Assembly: GCA_002702705.1 (NCBI GenBank)
Contig: PABH01000021.1
Coordinates: 1-33,631, forward strand
DNA: 33,631 bases
Direction: 5' to 3'
DNA from: Anaerolineaceae bacterium
GTDB taxonomy: Bacteria; Chloroflexota; Anaerolineae; Anaerolineales; Anaerolineaceae
Under the pieces are notes generated by a model, which worked only from the letters and a program-made list of their open reading frames with translations, did no database searches and had not been told where the DNA came from. The stretch's first letter is position 1. Every line of letters starts with the position of its first letter. A program made the position numbers and the translations under genes. This document shows, piece by piece, positions 7,589 to 15,976 of the stretch.

Positions 7589-9016
7589 TTATTTTGGCAC
7601 TTTAGGATCGGCCCATTCGGTATGGAAAATACCTTCCCGGTCAATTCGGCGGTAGGTATGCGCACCAAAATAATCACGCTGCGCCTGGGTTAAATTAGCA
7701 GGCAGCCGTTTGGTACGGTACGCATCAAAATATGCCAGAGAAGAACCAATCGCTAACATGGGAATACCCAGATTGATTCCAGCGGTTACGATTGATCGCC
7801 ATGCTTCTTGGCGCTCCTCAATCGCGAGGATAAAACTATCATCCATTAATAAATTAACCAAATCCGGATTTTTTTGATAGGCATCCATAACATCGTTTAA
7901 CAATTCAGCACGAATAATACAACCAGCCCGCCAGATTTTCGCTATCTCGCGCAGGTTTAGATGATAGTCATATTCTTCAGACGCGATTTTTAACATACCC
8001 ATTCCCTGAGCATAGGCTGTGATTTTACTTGCATACAGCGCATCATGTGCAGCTTGAATGAAAACCGCTTTATCCGTATTTACGGAAATTTTTGGTCCCG
8101 AAATGAATTCCGATGCCCTTACCCGCTCTTCTTTCAGTCCGGAAAGAATCCGGCTTTCGACAGCAGCATTAATGGTTGGAATGGGTGCGCCGATATCAAA
8201 AGCGTTTTGACTGGTCCATTTACCGGTTCCTTTTTGTTTCGCTTCGTCTAAAATCAAATCAATCAAAGGTTTACCTGTCAGTTCATCGTTTTTCTTAAAA
8301 ATATCAGCCGTTATTTCAATTAAATAACTTTTTAAGGGGCCTTCATTCCAGGTGGAAAAAACTTCAGATAATTCCTCATTACTTAACCCTAGTCCACGGT
8401 GCAGCAGATCATAAATTTCAGCAATCATTTGCATATCGGCATATTCGATGCCATTGTGAACCATCTTAACATAGTGTCCTGATCCACGTGGACCAATATG
8501 AACAACACAGGGTTCTCCATCATCTGCTTTGGCAGACATCGCTTCTAAGATTGGCTTTAACGCTTCCCAAGCCGCAGGCTGCCCGCCTGGCATCATACTC
8601 GGTCCCCATAAAGCACCTTCTTCACCACCGGAAACGCCCATACCAACAAAATTTAAGCCCAGGGCTTCCAATTTTGTAGAACGACGTTCTGTATCCAAAA
8701 AATAGGAATTTCCACCATCAATCAGAATATCACCCGGCTCCATAAAGTCAATTAAGCCATTAATGGCGCTGTCCACAGCAGGACCAGCAGGAACCATTAG
8801 TAAGATTCGGCGTGGTTTTTCCAAAACTGCCATTAACGTTTTTGGAGAGGTTACTGAAAAGATGTTTTGACCTGCTGCTTTGCCTTCTAAAAAAGCGGTA
8901 ACTTTTTTCTCATCCAAATCCAAACCCGCCACAGTATACCCATTTCGAGCCATATTTAACGCTAAACTTTGCCCCATCACACCTAACCCTACCAGCCCAA
9001 TTGAAGCTTTCTTCAT
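7589..9016 (-). CDS. gnd: 6-phosphogluconate dehydrogenase (decarboxylating), probably NAD-preferring
   Basis: The 475-residue length is that of the long (GndA-type) family. The enzyme converts 6-phosphogluconate to ribulose-5-phosphate and CO2. Visible are the nucleotide loop GLVGLGVMGQSLALN (7-21), GMGVSGGEEGALWGPSMMPG (125-144), catalytic Lys184 in HYVKMVHNGIEY with Glu191, and the KQKGTGKWTS signature. At the end of the second strand, where E. coli Gnd has Asn-Arg-Ser contacting the NADP 2'-phosphate, this protein has Asp33-Leu34-Asp35. An acidic residue there normally favours NAD. The ATG follows TAGGAGGAAGG. It is the last gene of the minus-strand operon, 54 bases after the LarA homologue, which suggests catabolic use for sugar acids. 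Confidence 0.92.
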   Translation of the reverse strand: MKKASIGLVGLGVMGQSLALNMARNGYTVAGLDLDEKKVTAFLEGKAAGQNIFSVTSPKTLMAVLEKPRRILLMVPAGPAVDSAINGLIDFMEPGDILIDGGNSYFLDTERRSTKLEALGLNFVGMGVSGGEEGALWGPSMMPGGQPAAWEALKPILEAMSAKADDGEPCVVHIGPRGSGHYVKMVHNGIEYADMQMIAEIYDLLHRGLGLSNEELSEVFSTWNEGPLKSYLIEITADIFKKNDELTGKPLIDLILDEAKQKGTGKWTSQNAFDIGAPIPTINAAVESRILSGLKEERVRASEFISGPKISVNTDKAVFIQAAHDALYASKITAYAQGMGMLKIASEEYDYHLNLREIAKIWRAGCIIRAELLNDVMDAYQKNPDLVNLLMDDSFILAIEERQEAWRSIVTAGINLGIPMLAIGSSLAYFDAYRTKRLPANLTQAQRDYFGAHTYRRIDREGIFHTEWADPKVPK

Positions 9017-9070
9017 TCCTTCCTCCTAATCCACCCGATCATTCGGTGGTTTTTTAATCAGAATTATCTG

Positions 9071-10321
9071 TTATTGTTCCTTAATACGATACAACATTTC
9101 ACCGGCATGCGGGACAATCAGTATATTCTCTTTTTCCTTTTGTTTCCAATCTTCAAAAGAAATACTTGCCGGGTCCAGATAACCCAAATTAATGGTATCA
9201 CACCGTTGTTTGGAAATTCCGGTCGCAAGTGTAACCTGAATTCGAGGGGTTTCCAGACCAGTTTTTTCATCATAAAAACCCTTTCCTTTTACGTGCGTTG
9301 AATGTGCAAGAACTCCACCCGGATAATGTGAGAATTTTGTCCACTGTTTCAAAAAATAATCCCGACAATGATATCCAATTGTATCAATGATCGCTCCATG
9401 GGTATAACTTACTTCATTGATATGAGGCGCGTAAATAATTACCTCACCCCCATCGGCGATGACAGGCTCCATCTTATACATGCCTTTGGCAGCTGTCCAT
9501 AGGTCATCGTACATTTCCGGCATAACCGCGATAACACGCTTCACCGATTTATCAATATAAACAATATGGACTTTTGCCGAAAGTTGGGCTGCTTCCTGCC
9601 AGGCTGTTTTGGCATCACCATAAAACAAACCATTCATGCCGTGTTGTGTTACAACACTAGTAAAACACAATGTTGGGGTTGGAATAAGACTTGCCGCTTG
9701 GTCAATTACTGCCCTAACGGGGGTATAGCCGGCACCAATCACTTGATAAGAAGTGATTAATGCACCCAACCAATGCGTTAAGTTAATAATCTCCGGGCCT
9801 GCAATTCCCGGGAAAAAATATTTATTACCACCGGAAAAACCAACCACCTCATGCGGAAAGACAGGCCCACAAATAATGATCTGCTCATATTCAAGCACTT
9901 TTTTATTTAAAGTTACTGGTATCGATTCATTTAAGCGGCCTTCACTGATTTCAGCAATGTCGTGTGCTGGAATTTTACCTAAATTAATAAATGTATCCGG
10001 TTTTTCCCATTCATGATTATAGATATGAATGCCTTCAACCAACCCATTGATTACTTGTTGCCCAACCAAATTGCTTAATTGTTTATCATTCATGGCCTGG
10101 TGGGTGCCCAATGCCACTAAATAATCCATCTGTTTAACTTGTGGTTTCAGGATTCGTTTAAAAATATCAAAAAACAAGGCCAGCGGCATGGTTCGGGTCC
10201 CATCCGGAATCAGAATTAACACTCGTTTTCCGGTTAATTCGACTGACTCTAATCCCGTTCTTACAATTTCTTCGATTTGTTCCTGGTTCAGATAATCGTC
10301 CGGTGATCCATATCCAGCCAT
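9071..10321 (-). CDS. LarA-family nickel-pincer 2-hydroxyacid epimerase; predicted gluconate/mannonate 2-epimerase
   Basis: The 416-residue protein belongs to the lactate racemase LarA family, whose members use a nickel pincer nucleotide (NPN) covalently held by a Lys. All the key residues of LarA are present: PDGTR (Asp40, Arg43), LGTH (His74), FPHEV (His157), GFSGGNK (Lys167) and LTH (His183). The 157-167-183 spacing (10 and 16) equals that of His174-Lys184-His200 in Lactiplantibacillus LarA. Members of this superfamily include reported D-gluconate 2-epimerases. Lying between a fructuronate reductase and a 6-phosphogluconate dehydrogenase, the predicted reaction is D-mannonate to D-gluconate; this specificity is inference. 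Larger-substrate racemases of the family are the alternative. No larB/larC/larE cofactor genes are in the window. Start: AAAGGG site, then ATG. Confidence 0.85.
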   Translation of the reverse strand: MAGYGSPDDYLNQEQIEEIVRTGLESVELTGKRVLILIPDGTRTMPLALFFDIFKRILKPQVKQMDYLVALGTHQAMNDKQLSNLVGQQVINGLVEGIHIYNHEWEKPDTFINLGKIPAHDIAEISEGRLNESIPVTLNKKVLEYEQIIICGPVFPHEVVGFSGGNKYFFPGIAGPEIINLTHWLGALITSYQVIGAGYTPVRAVIDQAASLIPTPTLCFTSVVTQHGMNGLFYGDAKTAWQEAAQLSAKVHIVYIDKSVKRVIAVMPEMYDDLWTAAKGMYKMEPVIADGGEVIIYAPHINEVSYTHGAIIDTIGYHCRDYFLKQWTKFSHYPGGVLAHSTHVKGKGFYDEKTGLETPRIQVTLATGISKQRCDTINLGYLDPASISFEDWKQKEKENILIVPHAGEMLYRIKEQ

Positions 10322-10361
10322 CGTTTTCCCTTTGAAGAAGATTTTTTAAAGCTTTTTCTTT

Positions 10362-11195
10362 TTACACACCACTGAAAGCGGAAAAACCACCATCGACTGG
10401 TACTACAATGCCGGTAACAAATTCGGAAGCCGGGGAAAGCAGCCACAAAATAGTGCCTGTCAGATCACCAGGGTTACCAAATCGTCCCATAGGAGTGTGG
10501 TTTAGAATAGCTTTTCCGCGCGTGGTTAATTCACCCGTTTCTTTTTCAGTCAACAAAAATCGATTCTGATCCGTTAAGAAAAAGCCAGGTGCAATCGCAT
10601 TCACCCGAATTTTAGGAGAATACTCCTGCGCCATGTGAACGGCCAACCATTGTGTAAAATTACTTACCCCAGCTTTTGCCGCAGAATAGGCTGGAATCCG
10701 GGTTAACGGACGGAAAGCATTCATCGAGGAGATATTAAGAATGCTACCTTCACCCTGTTCCGCCATAACAGCGCCGAAGACCTGTGAAGGTAAAATCGTG
10801 CCCATCAGGTTAAGATCAAAAGTGATTTGCAAAGCCTCTTGAGGAAGATCAAAAAAACGGTGTTCGGGATTGGTCGTAGCTTTGGGGTGATTACCCCCAG
10901 CAGCATTAATTAAGATATCAATTTTTCCCCAGCGTGAAATAATATCTTTTTTATTTCTTTCCAATATGGCTTTATCTAACACATCGGATTGTAAATATAA
11001 CACCTCACAATCAAGTGAAACAAATTGATCAGCTAAGGTCATCGGGAGGTTTTCCACCCGATCAAGGATTGAAATATTAGCTCCACACTTTGCCAAAGTT
11101 AGGCATATTTCGCGACCCAGCAACCCAGCGCCGCCTGTAATCACAACGGATTTACCGGAAAAGTCAAACCAATTCATAAATTCATTTTTTATCAT
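10362..11195 (-). CDS. SDR-family oxidoreductase, predicted D-mannonate oxidoreductase (fructuronate reductase)
   Basis: This 277-residue classical short-chain dehydrogenase has the cofactor loop TGGAGLLG (20-27), NAAG (97-100), Asn129, catalytic Ser156/157 (NISSMNAF), and Tyr170-x3-Lys174 (YSAAK). Asp45 at the end of the second strand favours NAD(H). It resembles the SDR-type D-mannonate oxidoreductases found beside uxaC in Gram-positive and Thermotoga-like uronate operons (Bacillus YjmF type), which reduce D-fructuronate to D-mannonate. The specificity is inferred mainly from its place directly after uxaC (11 bases after its stop). The start at 11195 has a TAGGATGG ribosome site; an internal ATG seven codons on is possible but lacks one. 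Confidence 0.82.
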   Translation of the reverse strand: MIKNEFMNWFDFSGKSVVITGGAGLLGREICLTLAKCGANISILDRVENLPMTLADQFVSLDCEVLYLQSDVLDKAILERNKKDIISRWGKIDILINAAGGNHPKATTNPEHRFFDLPQEALQITFDLNLMGTILPSQVFGAVMAEQGEGSILNISSMNAFRPLTRIPAYSAAKAGVSNFTQWLAVHMAQEYSPKIRVNAIAPGFFLTDQNRFLLTEKETGELTTRGKAILNHTPMGRFGNPGDLTGTILWLLSPASEFVTGIVVPVDGGFSAFSGV

Positions 11196-11206
11196 AAACC
11201 ATCCTA

Positions 11207-12634
11207 TCAGTATTCAAGCCGGTATGCTTTTTTTGCCAGGTTATATGCCAAATCAACCACCATTTCTTGCGCATCAGTTTCATCCACAATGCCGCGAACC
11301 AGCAAACCTGCTACCCAATTGGCACTCATTCGGCGCCAGACAGCATGACGCACCGGAATGGAAAGAAAAGCACGGGTATCATCATTAAACCCAACTGTAT
11401 TATATAAACCAGCAGTTTCCATCACTTGATCAAAATAACGGGTTATTCCATTTAAACTATCATGGAACCACCAGGGTGGACCCAATTTTAAGGCAGGGTA
11501 ATGCCCTGCTAGTGGTGCCAATTCACGGGCATACGCACTTTCATCAAGGGTAAAAAGGATTAACTGAAACCGGCTATCGTTTCCAAATCGATTTAAGAGC
11601 GGTTTAATGGATCGGGTAAACTCGGTCTGTAAAGGAATATCAGCTCCTTTATCCGGACCAAAAACAGCATACAATAATGGGTTATGGTTCCGCGAAGAAC
11701 CAACATGCCACTGCATAACCAACCCATCTTCGATACTCATTCTCGCAAATTCCATTAACATGTGACCGCTAAACAATAATGCCTTTTCCGGTGTAACTGC
11801 TCCTTGTAAGGCATGTTGAAAAATTTCCTCCACCTCAAAAAGAGAAATTTCGGTTGTAAATGCCGTTTCAGTAGCGTGGTCAGCTGCGACAGCACCATGG
11901 TCTTTAAAATATTGGCGGCGTTCTTCTAATGCCTGTATAAAACGATGATATGAATTAATTTCATAACCACACACATCACTTAAAACTTGAATATTTTTTC
12001 TCCACCCGGGTTGAGTTATATCTACCAATTGGTCAGGCCGAAAAGTAGGCAAAATCCGCCCATGCCACCCCGACTCTTGAATTAATCGATGTTGTTCCAG
12101 GTTATCCGTGGCTGTGTCCGTTGTGCATAATACTTCAATATGAAATTGATCATATAAAGCTCGTGGAGAAAATGCTGGTTCTTTTAATTTTTTCTGGATG
12201 TGCTCATAAATGGTGTGTGCCGTGTCTGAATTTAACGGTTGATCCACATCAAACACCGTTTTTAAAGATTCCTTCAGCCAAATACCACTTGGGGTACCTC
12301 TGAACAAATAAAAATGATCCGCAAAACACTGCCAAATTTTATGATGGTCAGTTTCCACTGGTTCACCATCCAAACGATTAATCCCTAACGTTTCCAGGGG
12401 AATTCCATAAGCATACAGCATCCGTAAAATATAATGATCAGGCAAAATGAAGAGTTCGGTTGGACTTCCAAAACGAGTTTCAGGATCACTAAAAAGTTTT
12501 GGATCAACGTGGCCATGGGGTGCAATGATCGGCAGGTCTCTCACAAAGGAGTAAAGAGCAGCAGCCGTTTTTTTCTGAGCTTCACTCGGACCAAAATAGC
12601 GGTCTTTGGTTAAAACAGGGTTGGGGATTTCCAT
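11207..12634 (-). CDS. uxaC: Uronate isomerase
   Basis: The 475-residue protein matches glucuronate/galacturonate isomerase, which converts D-glucuronate to D-fructuronate or D-galacturonate to D-tagaturonate. The N-terminal metal site APHGHVDPKLFSD (about 38-50), the ...GSPTELFILPDHYILRML block, and the C-terminal block around GFNDDTRAFLSIPVRHAVWR are visible. The length is right for the family (about 465-475). It is the first gene of the operon, with GGAGAG before the ATG and a leader of roughly 60 bases from the predicted promoter inside the 30-bp palindrome. The neighbouring mannonate-type reductase and the absence of a tagaturonate reductase favour glucuronate as the substrate. Confidence 0.94.
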   Translation of the reverse strand: MEIPNPVLTKDRYFGPSEAQKKTAAALYSFVRDLPIIAPHGHVDPKLFSDPETRFGSPTELFILPDHYILRMLYAYGIPLETLGINRLDGEPVETDHHKIWQCFADHFYLFRGTPSGIWLKESLKTVFDVDQPLNSDTAHTIYEHIQKKLKEPAFSPRALYDQFHIEVLCTTDTATDNLEQHRLIQESGWHGRILPTFRPDQLVDITQPGWRKNIQVLSDVCGYEINSYHRFIQALEERRQYFKDHGAVAADHATETAFTTEISLFEVEEIFQHALQGAVTPEKALLFSGHMLMEFARMSIEDGLVMQWHVGSSRNHNPLLYAVFGPDKGADIPLQTEFTRSIKPLLNRFGNDSRFQLILFTLDESAYARELAPLAGHYPALKLGPPWWFHDSLNGITRYFDQVMETAGLYNTVGFNDDTRAFLSIPVRHAVWRRMSANWVAGLLVRGIVDETDAQEMVVDLAYNLAKKAYRLEY

Positions 12635-12655
12635 TCACTCTCCAAAACAGCGAAC

Positions 12656-12683
12656 TTGACAAAACTATCAATCTCGCTACAAT
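12656..12683 (+). promoter_or_regulatory. Predicted promoter of the LacI-family regulator gene
   Basis: TTGACA (12656-12661) and TACAAT (12678-12683) are 16 bases apart. The -10 box is the left end of the 30-bp palindrome, so the regulator would repress its own synthesis when bound. Confidence 0.7.
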
Positions 12684-12707
12684 AATGTTAGCGCTAACAT
12701 TATTGTA
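12678..12707. promoter_or_regulatory. LacI-family operator: perfect 30-bp palindrome
   Basis: Positions 12678-12692 are the exact reverse complement of 12693-12707. The core is TGTTAGCGCTAACA (12685-12698), with the central CG-containing symmetry typical of LacI/GalR operators. It lies between uxaC and the divergent LacI gene. Both predicted -10 boxes form the outer ends of the palindrome, so one bound dimer should block both promoters. Confidence 0.9.
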
Positions 12708-12730
12708 CAAATGCGGATTTTGTTTGTCAA
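12702..12730 (-). promoter_or_regulatory. Predicted promoter of the uxaC-SDR-larA-gnd operon
   Basis: On the minus strand TTGACA (12730-12725) and TACAAT (12707-12702) are 17 bases apart, a near-consensus sigma-70 promoter. The start site would be near 12695, inside the operator. This promoter faces the lacI promoter, so their early transcripts overlap. Confidence 0.75.
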
Positions 12731-12753
12731 GTTGGTTTTCTAAAAGGATACTA

Positions 12754-13767
12754 TTGAAAAAAAATAGCCCTACTCTCTCCGATGTCGCTCTTAAAGCCGG
12801 TGTGTCAATGATGACCGTCTCCAGAGTGATTAATAACAAGGGAAAGGTCAAACCCGAAACCCGAGAGCATGTTCTAAAAATTGCAGCAGAGGTTGGTTAT
12901 CGTCCAAACTACATTGCCCGCAGTTTAGCAACCAAACGCTCGACAACAATTGGTTTGGTGGTACCCGACATTACAAACCCTTTCTTCTCAGAGATCGCAA
13001 AAGGAGTAGAAGACGAAGCCTATCGTCTGGGATATAACGTCTTTTTATGTAATTTTGATGAAAATCCTGAACGAGAATTTGACGTTTTAACTTCTTTAGC
13101 GGAAAAACAAGTTGATGGTATTGTTTTGTGCAGTTCTCGCCAAAACAACAAACAGCTTTATCACTCATTGGGTCTGTTTAAACATGTTGTTTTAATCAAC
13201 CGGCAATTACCAGCACCATCCCATACTATTCAATCTCTGATTTTAGATGACTTTAATGGGGCCAAACTAGCGGTTGAGCATCTGCTTAGCCACAAAAGGA
13301 AACGAATTGTTTTGCTTTCAGGGCCTAAACAATCACACAGTGCCTTTCAAAAAGAAAAAGGGTACTTAGCCGCTCTGAAAAAACATAATATTGCGCATGA
13401 TCCGGAACAAATCAAACATTGTTCACCCACAATGATCTGTGGTAAAGATACCATGTCCATGCTTCTTAAAAATGATCCAACCATTGATGCTGTCTTGGCC
13501 TTTAATGACTTGCTTGCAATTGGTGCCATGCTGGCTTGCCAGGAATTCGGTAAAATCATTCCCCAAGAGCTGGAAATCATTGGGTTTGATGATATCCCAC
13601 TCTCGAAACTCATCATACCCGGTATAACAACCCTGACGTATCCAAAAAAAGAAATTGGCTCAATTGCCATGAAGATCATTTATCAAATGATGGATCAAGA
13701 TATCTCCCTCGATTTTCCAAAAACTTTTGCACCGCAATTTATATTTCGGCAAAGTTCACCGAAATAA
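12754..13767 (+). CDS. LacI-family transcriptional regulator of the uronate operon
   Basis: From a TTG at 12754 the protein has 337 residues, the usual LacI/GalR length. The N-terminal helix-turn-helix is at about 7-27 (TLSDVALKAGVSMMTVSRVI), followed by the hinge (YRPNYIARSLATKRS) and a periplasmic-binding-like effector domain (GLVVPDITNPFFSEIAKGVE, ... IDAVLAFNDLLAIGAM, ... IIGFDDIPLS). An AAAAGGA ribosome site six bases upstream of the TTG fixes the start; the longer frame would extend into the operator and add residues before the DNA-binding domain. It is divergent from uxaC across a palindromic operator, so it most likely represses uxaC and itself and is released by a uronate or an intermediate such as fructuronate or mannonate. 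The effector is inference. Confidence 0.9.
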   Translation: MKKNSPTLSDVALKAGVSMMTVSRVINNKGKVKPETREHVLKIAAEVGYRPNYIARSLATKRSTTIGLVVPDITNPFFSEIAKGVEDEAYRLGYNVFLCNFDENPEREFDVLTSLAEKQVDGIVLCSSRQNNKQLYHSLGLFKHVVLINRQLPAPSHTIQSLILDDFNGAKLAVEHLLSHKRKRIVLLSGPKQSHSAFQKEKGYLAALKKHNIAHDPEQIKHCSPTMICGKDTMSMLLKNDPTIDAVLAFNDLLAIGAMLACQEFGKIIPQELEIIGFDDIPLSKLIIPGITTLTYPKKEIGSIAMKIIYQMMDQDISLDFPKTFAPQFIFRQSSPK

Positions 13768-13922
13768 AAGTTAGGGTAAATCAATACATATAGATAAACC
13801 CGTATTCTAATAATGAATTTATCTTTATAACTCTTCAAACGCTGTCAATCTTCATATCAAAAAAATGCAGTACGAAGTTTGAACGATGACAAATACAACT
13901 TCTCTATGGTTTTGTGGCATAC

Positions 13923-13928
13923 TATAAT
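13923..13928 (+). promoter_or_regulatory. Candidate -10 box of the hutU transcript
   Basis: A perfect TATAAT lies 35 bases upstream of the hutU ATG. No good -35 box stands at the right distance (TTCTCT at 13900-13905), so confidence is limited. Confidence 0.4.
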
Positions 13929-13962
13929 TAATGAAATAAAAGATTTTCATTCGGAGGTAATA

Positions 13963-15618
13963 ATGACTGGACCACGACCAATTCACGCTCCACGGGGTAC
14001 ACAGCTTACTTGTAAATCTTGGCAAACGGAAGCCGTTTACCGCATGATTCAGAACAACCTTGATCCGGAAGTAGCTGAAAAACCGGATGAATTAGTTGTC
14101 TATGGTGGGCGTGGTCAGGCAGCCCGTAGTTGGGAAGCCTTTGACGCGATTTTGGACTCCTTAAAAAGCCTTGAAGACGATGAAACCCTGTTGGTGCAGT
14201 CTGGTAAACCGGTAGCCATATTTAAATCTCATACCAACGCTCCCCGCGTATTAATCGCAAATTCCAACCTGGTGCCGCATTGGGCAACCCAGCAGCATTT
14301 TGATGAATTATCCGCCAAGGGCTTAATCATGTACGGTCAAATGACGGCTGGTTCTTGGATTTACATCGGTACCCAGGGTATTTTGCAGGGCACGTACGAA
14401 ACACTCGGTGCTTTAGCCCACCAAAAAGGATGGGGATCATTAAAAGGCAAATTTACTCTGACAGCTGGTCTGGGAGGGATGGGTGGTGCCCAACCCCTGG
14501 CAATTACCATGAATGAAGGTGTCGCTTTATGTGTTGAAGTTGATCCGGAACGAGCCCGCCGCCGCCATGAAATTGGTTACGTGGATGTGTTGGTTGACTC
14601 ATTGGATGAAGCACTGGAATTGGTTAACCAGGCTGTGGCGGAAGAAAAAGCACTTTCCATTGGCTTGATCGCCAATGCCGCTGATATTTATCCCGAACTC
14701 GTCCGGCGAGGAATAACACCGGATGTCGTCACAGACCAAACTTCAGCCCATGATGTATTAATGTATGTCCCGAGTGGGTTAACTGTGGCAGAAGCCGATC
14801 AATTACGGCAATCTGACCCGCAAACCTATGAAGAACGCTCCATGCAATCCATGGCAGTGCATGTACAGGCCATGTTAGATATGCAAAAACAAGGGGCGGA
14901 AGTCTTTGATTACGGCAATAACATCCGCCAGCGTGCTTATGATCATGGTGTTAAAAATGCATTTGATTTCCCCGGATTCGTTCCAGCTTATATCCGCCCC
15001 TTATTCTGTGAAGGCAAAGGTCCCTTCCGTTGGGTGGCTTTGTCCGGTGATCCGGAAGATATTTATAAAACCGACCAGGCCATTAAAGAACTCTTTCCTG
15101 AAGATGATCATCTCCATCGTTGGTTGGATATGGCCAAAGAAAAAATCCCCTTCCAGGGCCTACCCGCTCGAATTTGTTGGCTGGGATATGGCGAACGGGT
15201 CAAAGCTGGGTTAAAATTTAATGAAATGGTTAAACAAGGCATTTTAAAAGCACCGATTGTAATTGGGCGCGACCATTTGGATGCCGGATCGGTAGCCTCA
15301 CCCAACCGTGAAACGGAAGGTATGCTGGATGGCAGTGACGCCATCTCGGATTGGCCAATTCTGAATCTACTCACCAACGCGATTGGTGGAGCGACCTGGG
15401 TTTCCTTCCATCACGGCGGCGGCGTAGGCATTGGTTTCAGCCAACACGCTGGTATGGTCATCGTCGCGGATGGCACAGAAGATGCAGCCCAACGGCTGGA
15501 ACGTGTGTTAACCACCGATCCTGGAATGGGTGTTGTCCGCCACGTTGATGCAGGGTATGATAAAGCAATCCAGGCTGCTAAAAAACACGGCATCCGCATT
15601 CCGATGATGAAAGGATAA
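13963..15618 (+). CDS. hutU: Urocanate hydratase
   Basis: The 551-residue protein is urocanase, which hydrates urocanate to imidazolone propionate in histidine breakdown using tightly bound NAD. Visible blocks include [53 protein letters not shown] (NAD loop), [15 protein letters not shown] with the conserved Cys, [20 protein letters not shown] and [17 protein letters not shown]. The length is normal for the family. The ATG at 13963 is preceded by TCGGAGG; the longer frame adds 28 residues with no family similarity. No hutH, hutI or hutF/hutG is seen in the window, so the other pathway genes must lie elsewhere or urocanate is imported. It is followed closely by two membrane-anchored proteins. 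Confidence 0.95.
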   Translation: MTGPRPIHAPRGTQLTCKSWQTEAVYRMIQNNLDPEVAEKPDELVVYGGRGQAARSWEAFDAILDSLKSLEDDETLLVQSGKPVAIFKSHTNAPRVLIANSNLVPHWATQQHFDELSAKGLIMYGQMTAGSWIYIGTQGILQGTYETLGALAHQKGWGSLKGKFTLTAGLGGMGGAQPLAITMNEGVALCVEVDPERARRRHEIGYVDVLVDSLDEALELVNQAVAEEKALSIGLIANAADIYPELVRRGITPDVVTDQTSAHDVLMYVPSGLTVAEADQLRQSDPQTYEERSMQSMAVHVQAMLDMQKQGAEVFDYGNNIRQRAYDHGVKNAFDFPGFVPAYIRPLFCEGKGPFRWVALSGDPEDIYKTDQAIKELFPEDDHLHRWLDMAKEKIPFQGLPARICWLGYGERVKAGLKFNEMVKQGILKAPIVIGRDHLDAGSVASPNRETEGMLDGSDAISDWPILNLLTNAIGGATWVSFHHGGGVGIGFSQHAGMVIVADGTEDAAQRLERVLTTDPGMGVVRHVDAGYDKAIQAAKKHGIRIPMMKG

Positions 15619-15682
15619 TTTTTCTATCAACCGTAAACGCCGATTCATCTGGTTTTTTATCACCATTCTTCTCGGACTGGTA

Positions 15683-15976
15683 TTGGGGTTAACCTTCGGC
15701 TGGATACGCAGCCCCCAGCAAGTGCAAGATACCGAGTTGGCCTCTTTACGTGCCGATTACCAGACAGATTATATTTTAATGGTAGCAGAAACCTACCTTG
15801 GGAACGGCAATCTCGAATGGGCAGAGCAGCAAATTCTAATTTTGGGCGGTGACTCTGCCCTACGCAGTGTTCAACAAGCCATCATCACTGCTGAATCCTT
15901 AGGGTATGATCATTTGGATGTAGAAACATTGGCAAAACTGGCAGGCGCATTCCAGGGAACACAGGTAGAGCCATGA
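15683..15976 (+). CDS. Short membrane-anchored protein, paralogue of the next gene; start codon uncertain
   Basis: The family is not recognised. The frame is open from 15611 and encodes a basic stretch (NRKRR), a transmembrane helix (FIWFFITILLGLVLGLTFGWI) and a soluble part of about 75 residues with two helices (DYILMVAETYLGNGNLEWAEQQI) like one TPR-type pair. The first ordinary start is the TTG at 15683, which would cut the membrane helix in half. I think translation begins upstream, perhaps at ATC 15626, about ten bases after AAAGGA and right behind the hutU stop. The same anchor-plus-helix layout (DTYRLMIASAYQYDQNLNRA) is found at the start of the next protein, so the two are probably tandem duplicates. 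The last codon overlaps the ATG of that gene (ATGA). Confidence 0.6.
   Translation: MGLTFGWIRSPQQVQDTELASLRADYQTDYILMVAETYLGNGNLEWAEQQILILGGDSALRSVQQAIITAESLGYDHLDVETLAKLAGAFQGTQVEP

Noticed and set aside
13788-13832. Terminator after the LacI gene
   Set aside because: AGATAAA and TTTATCT can pair across a 19-base loop, but the stem is weak and AT-only; not enough to call.
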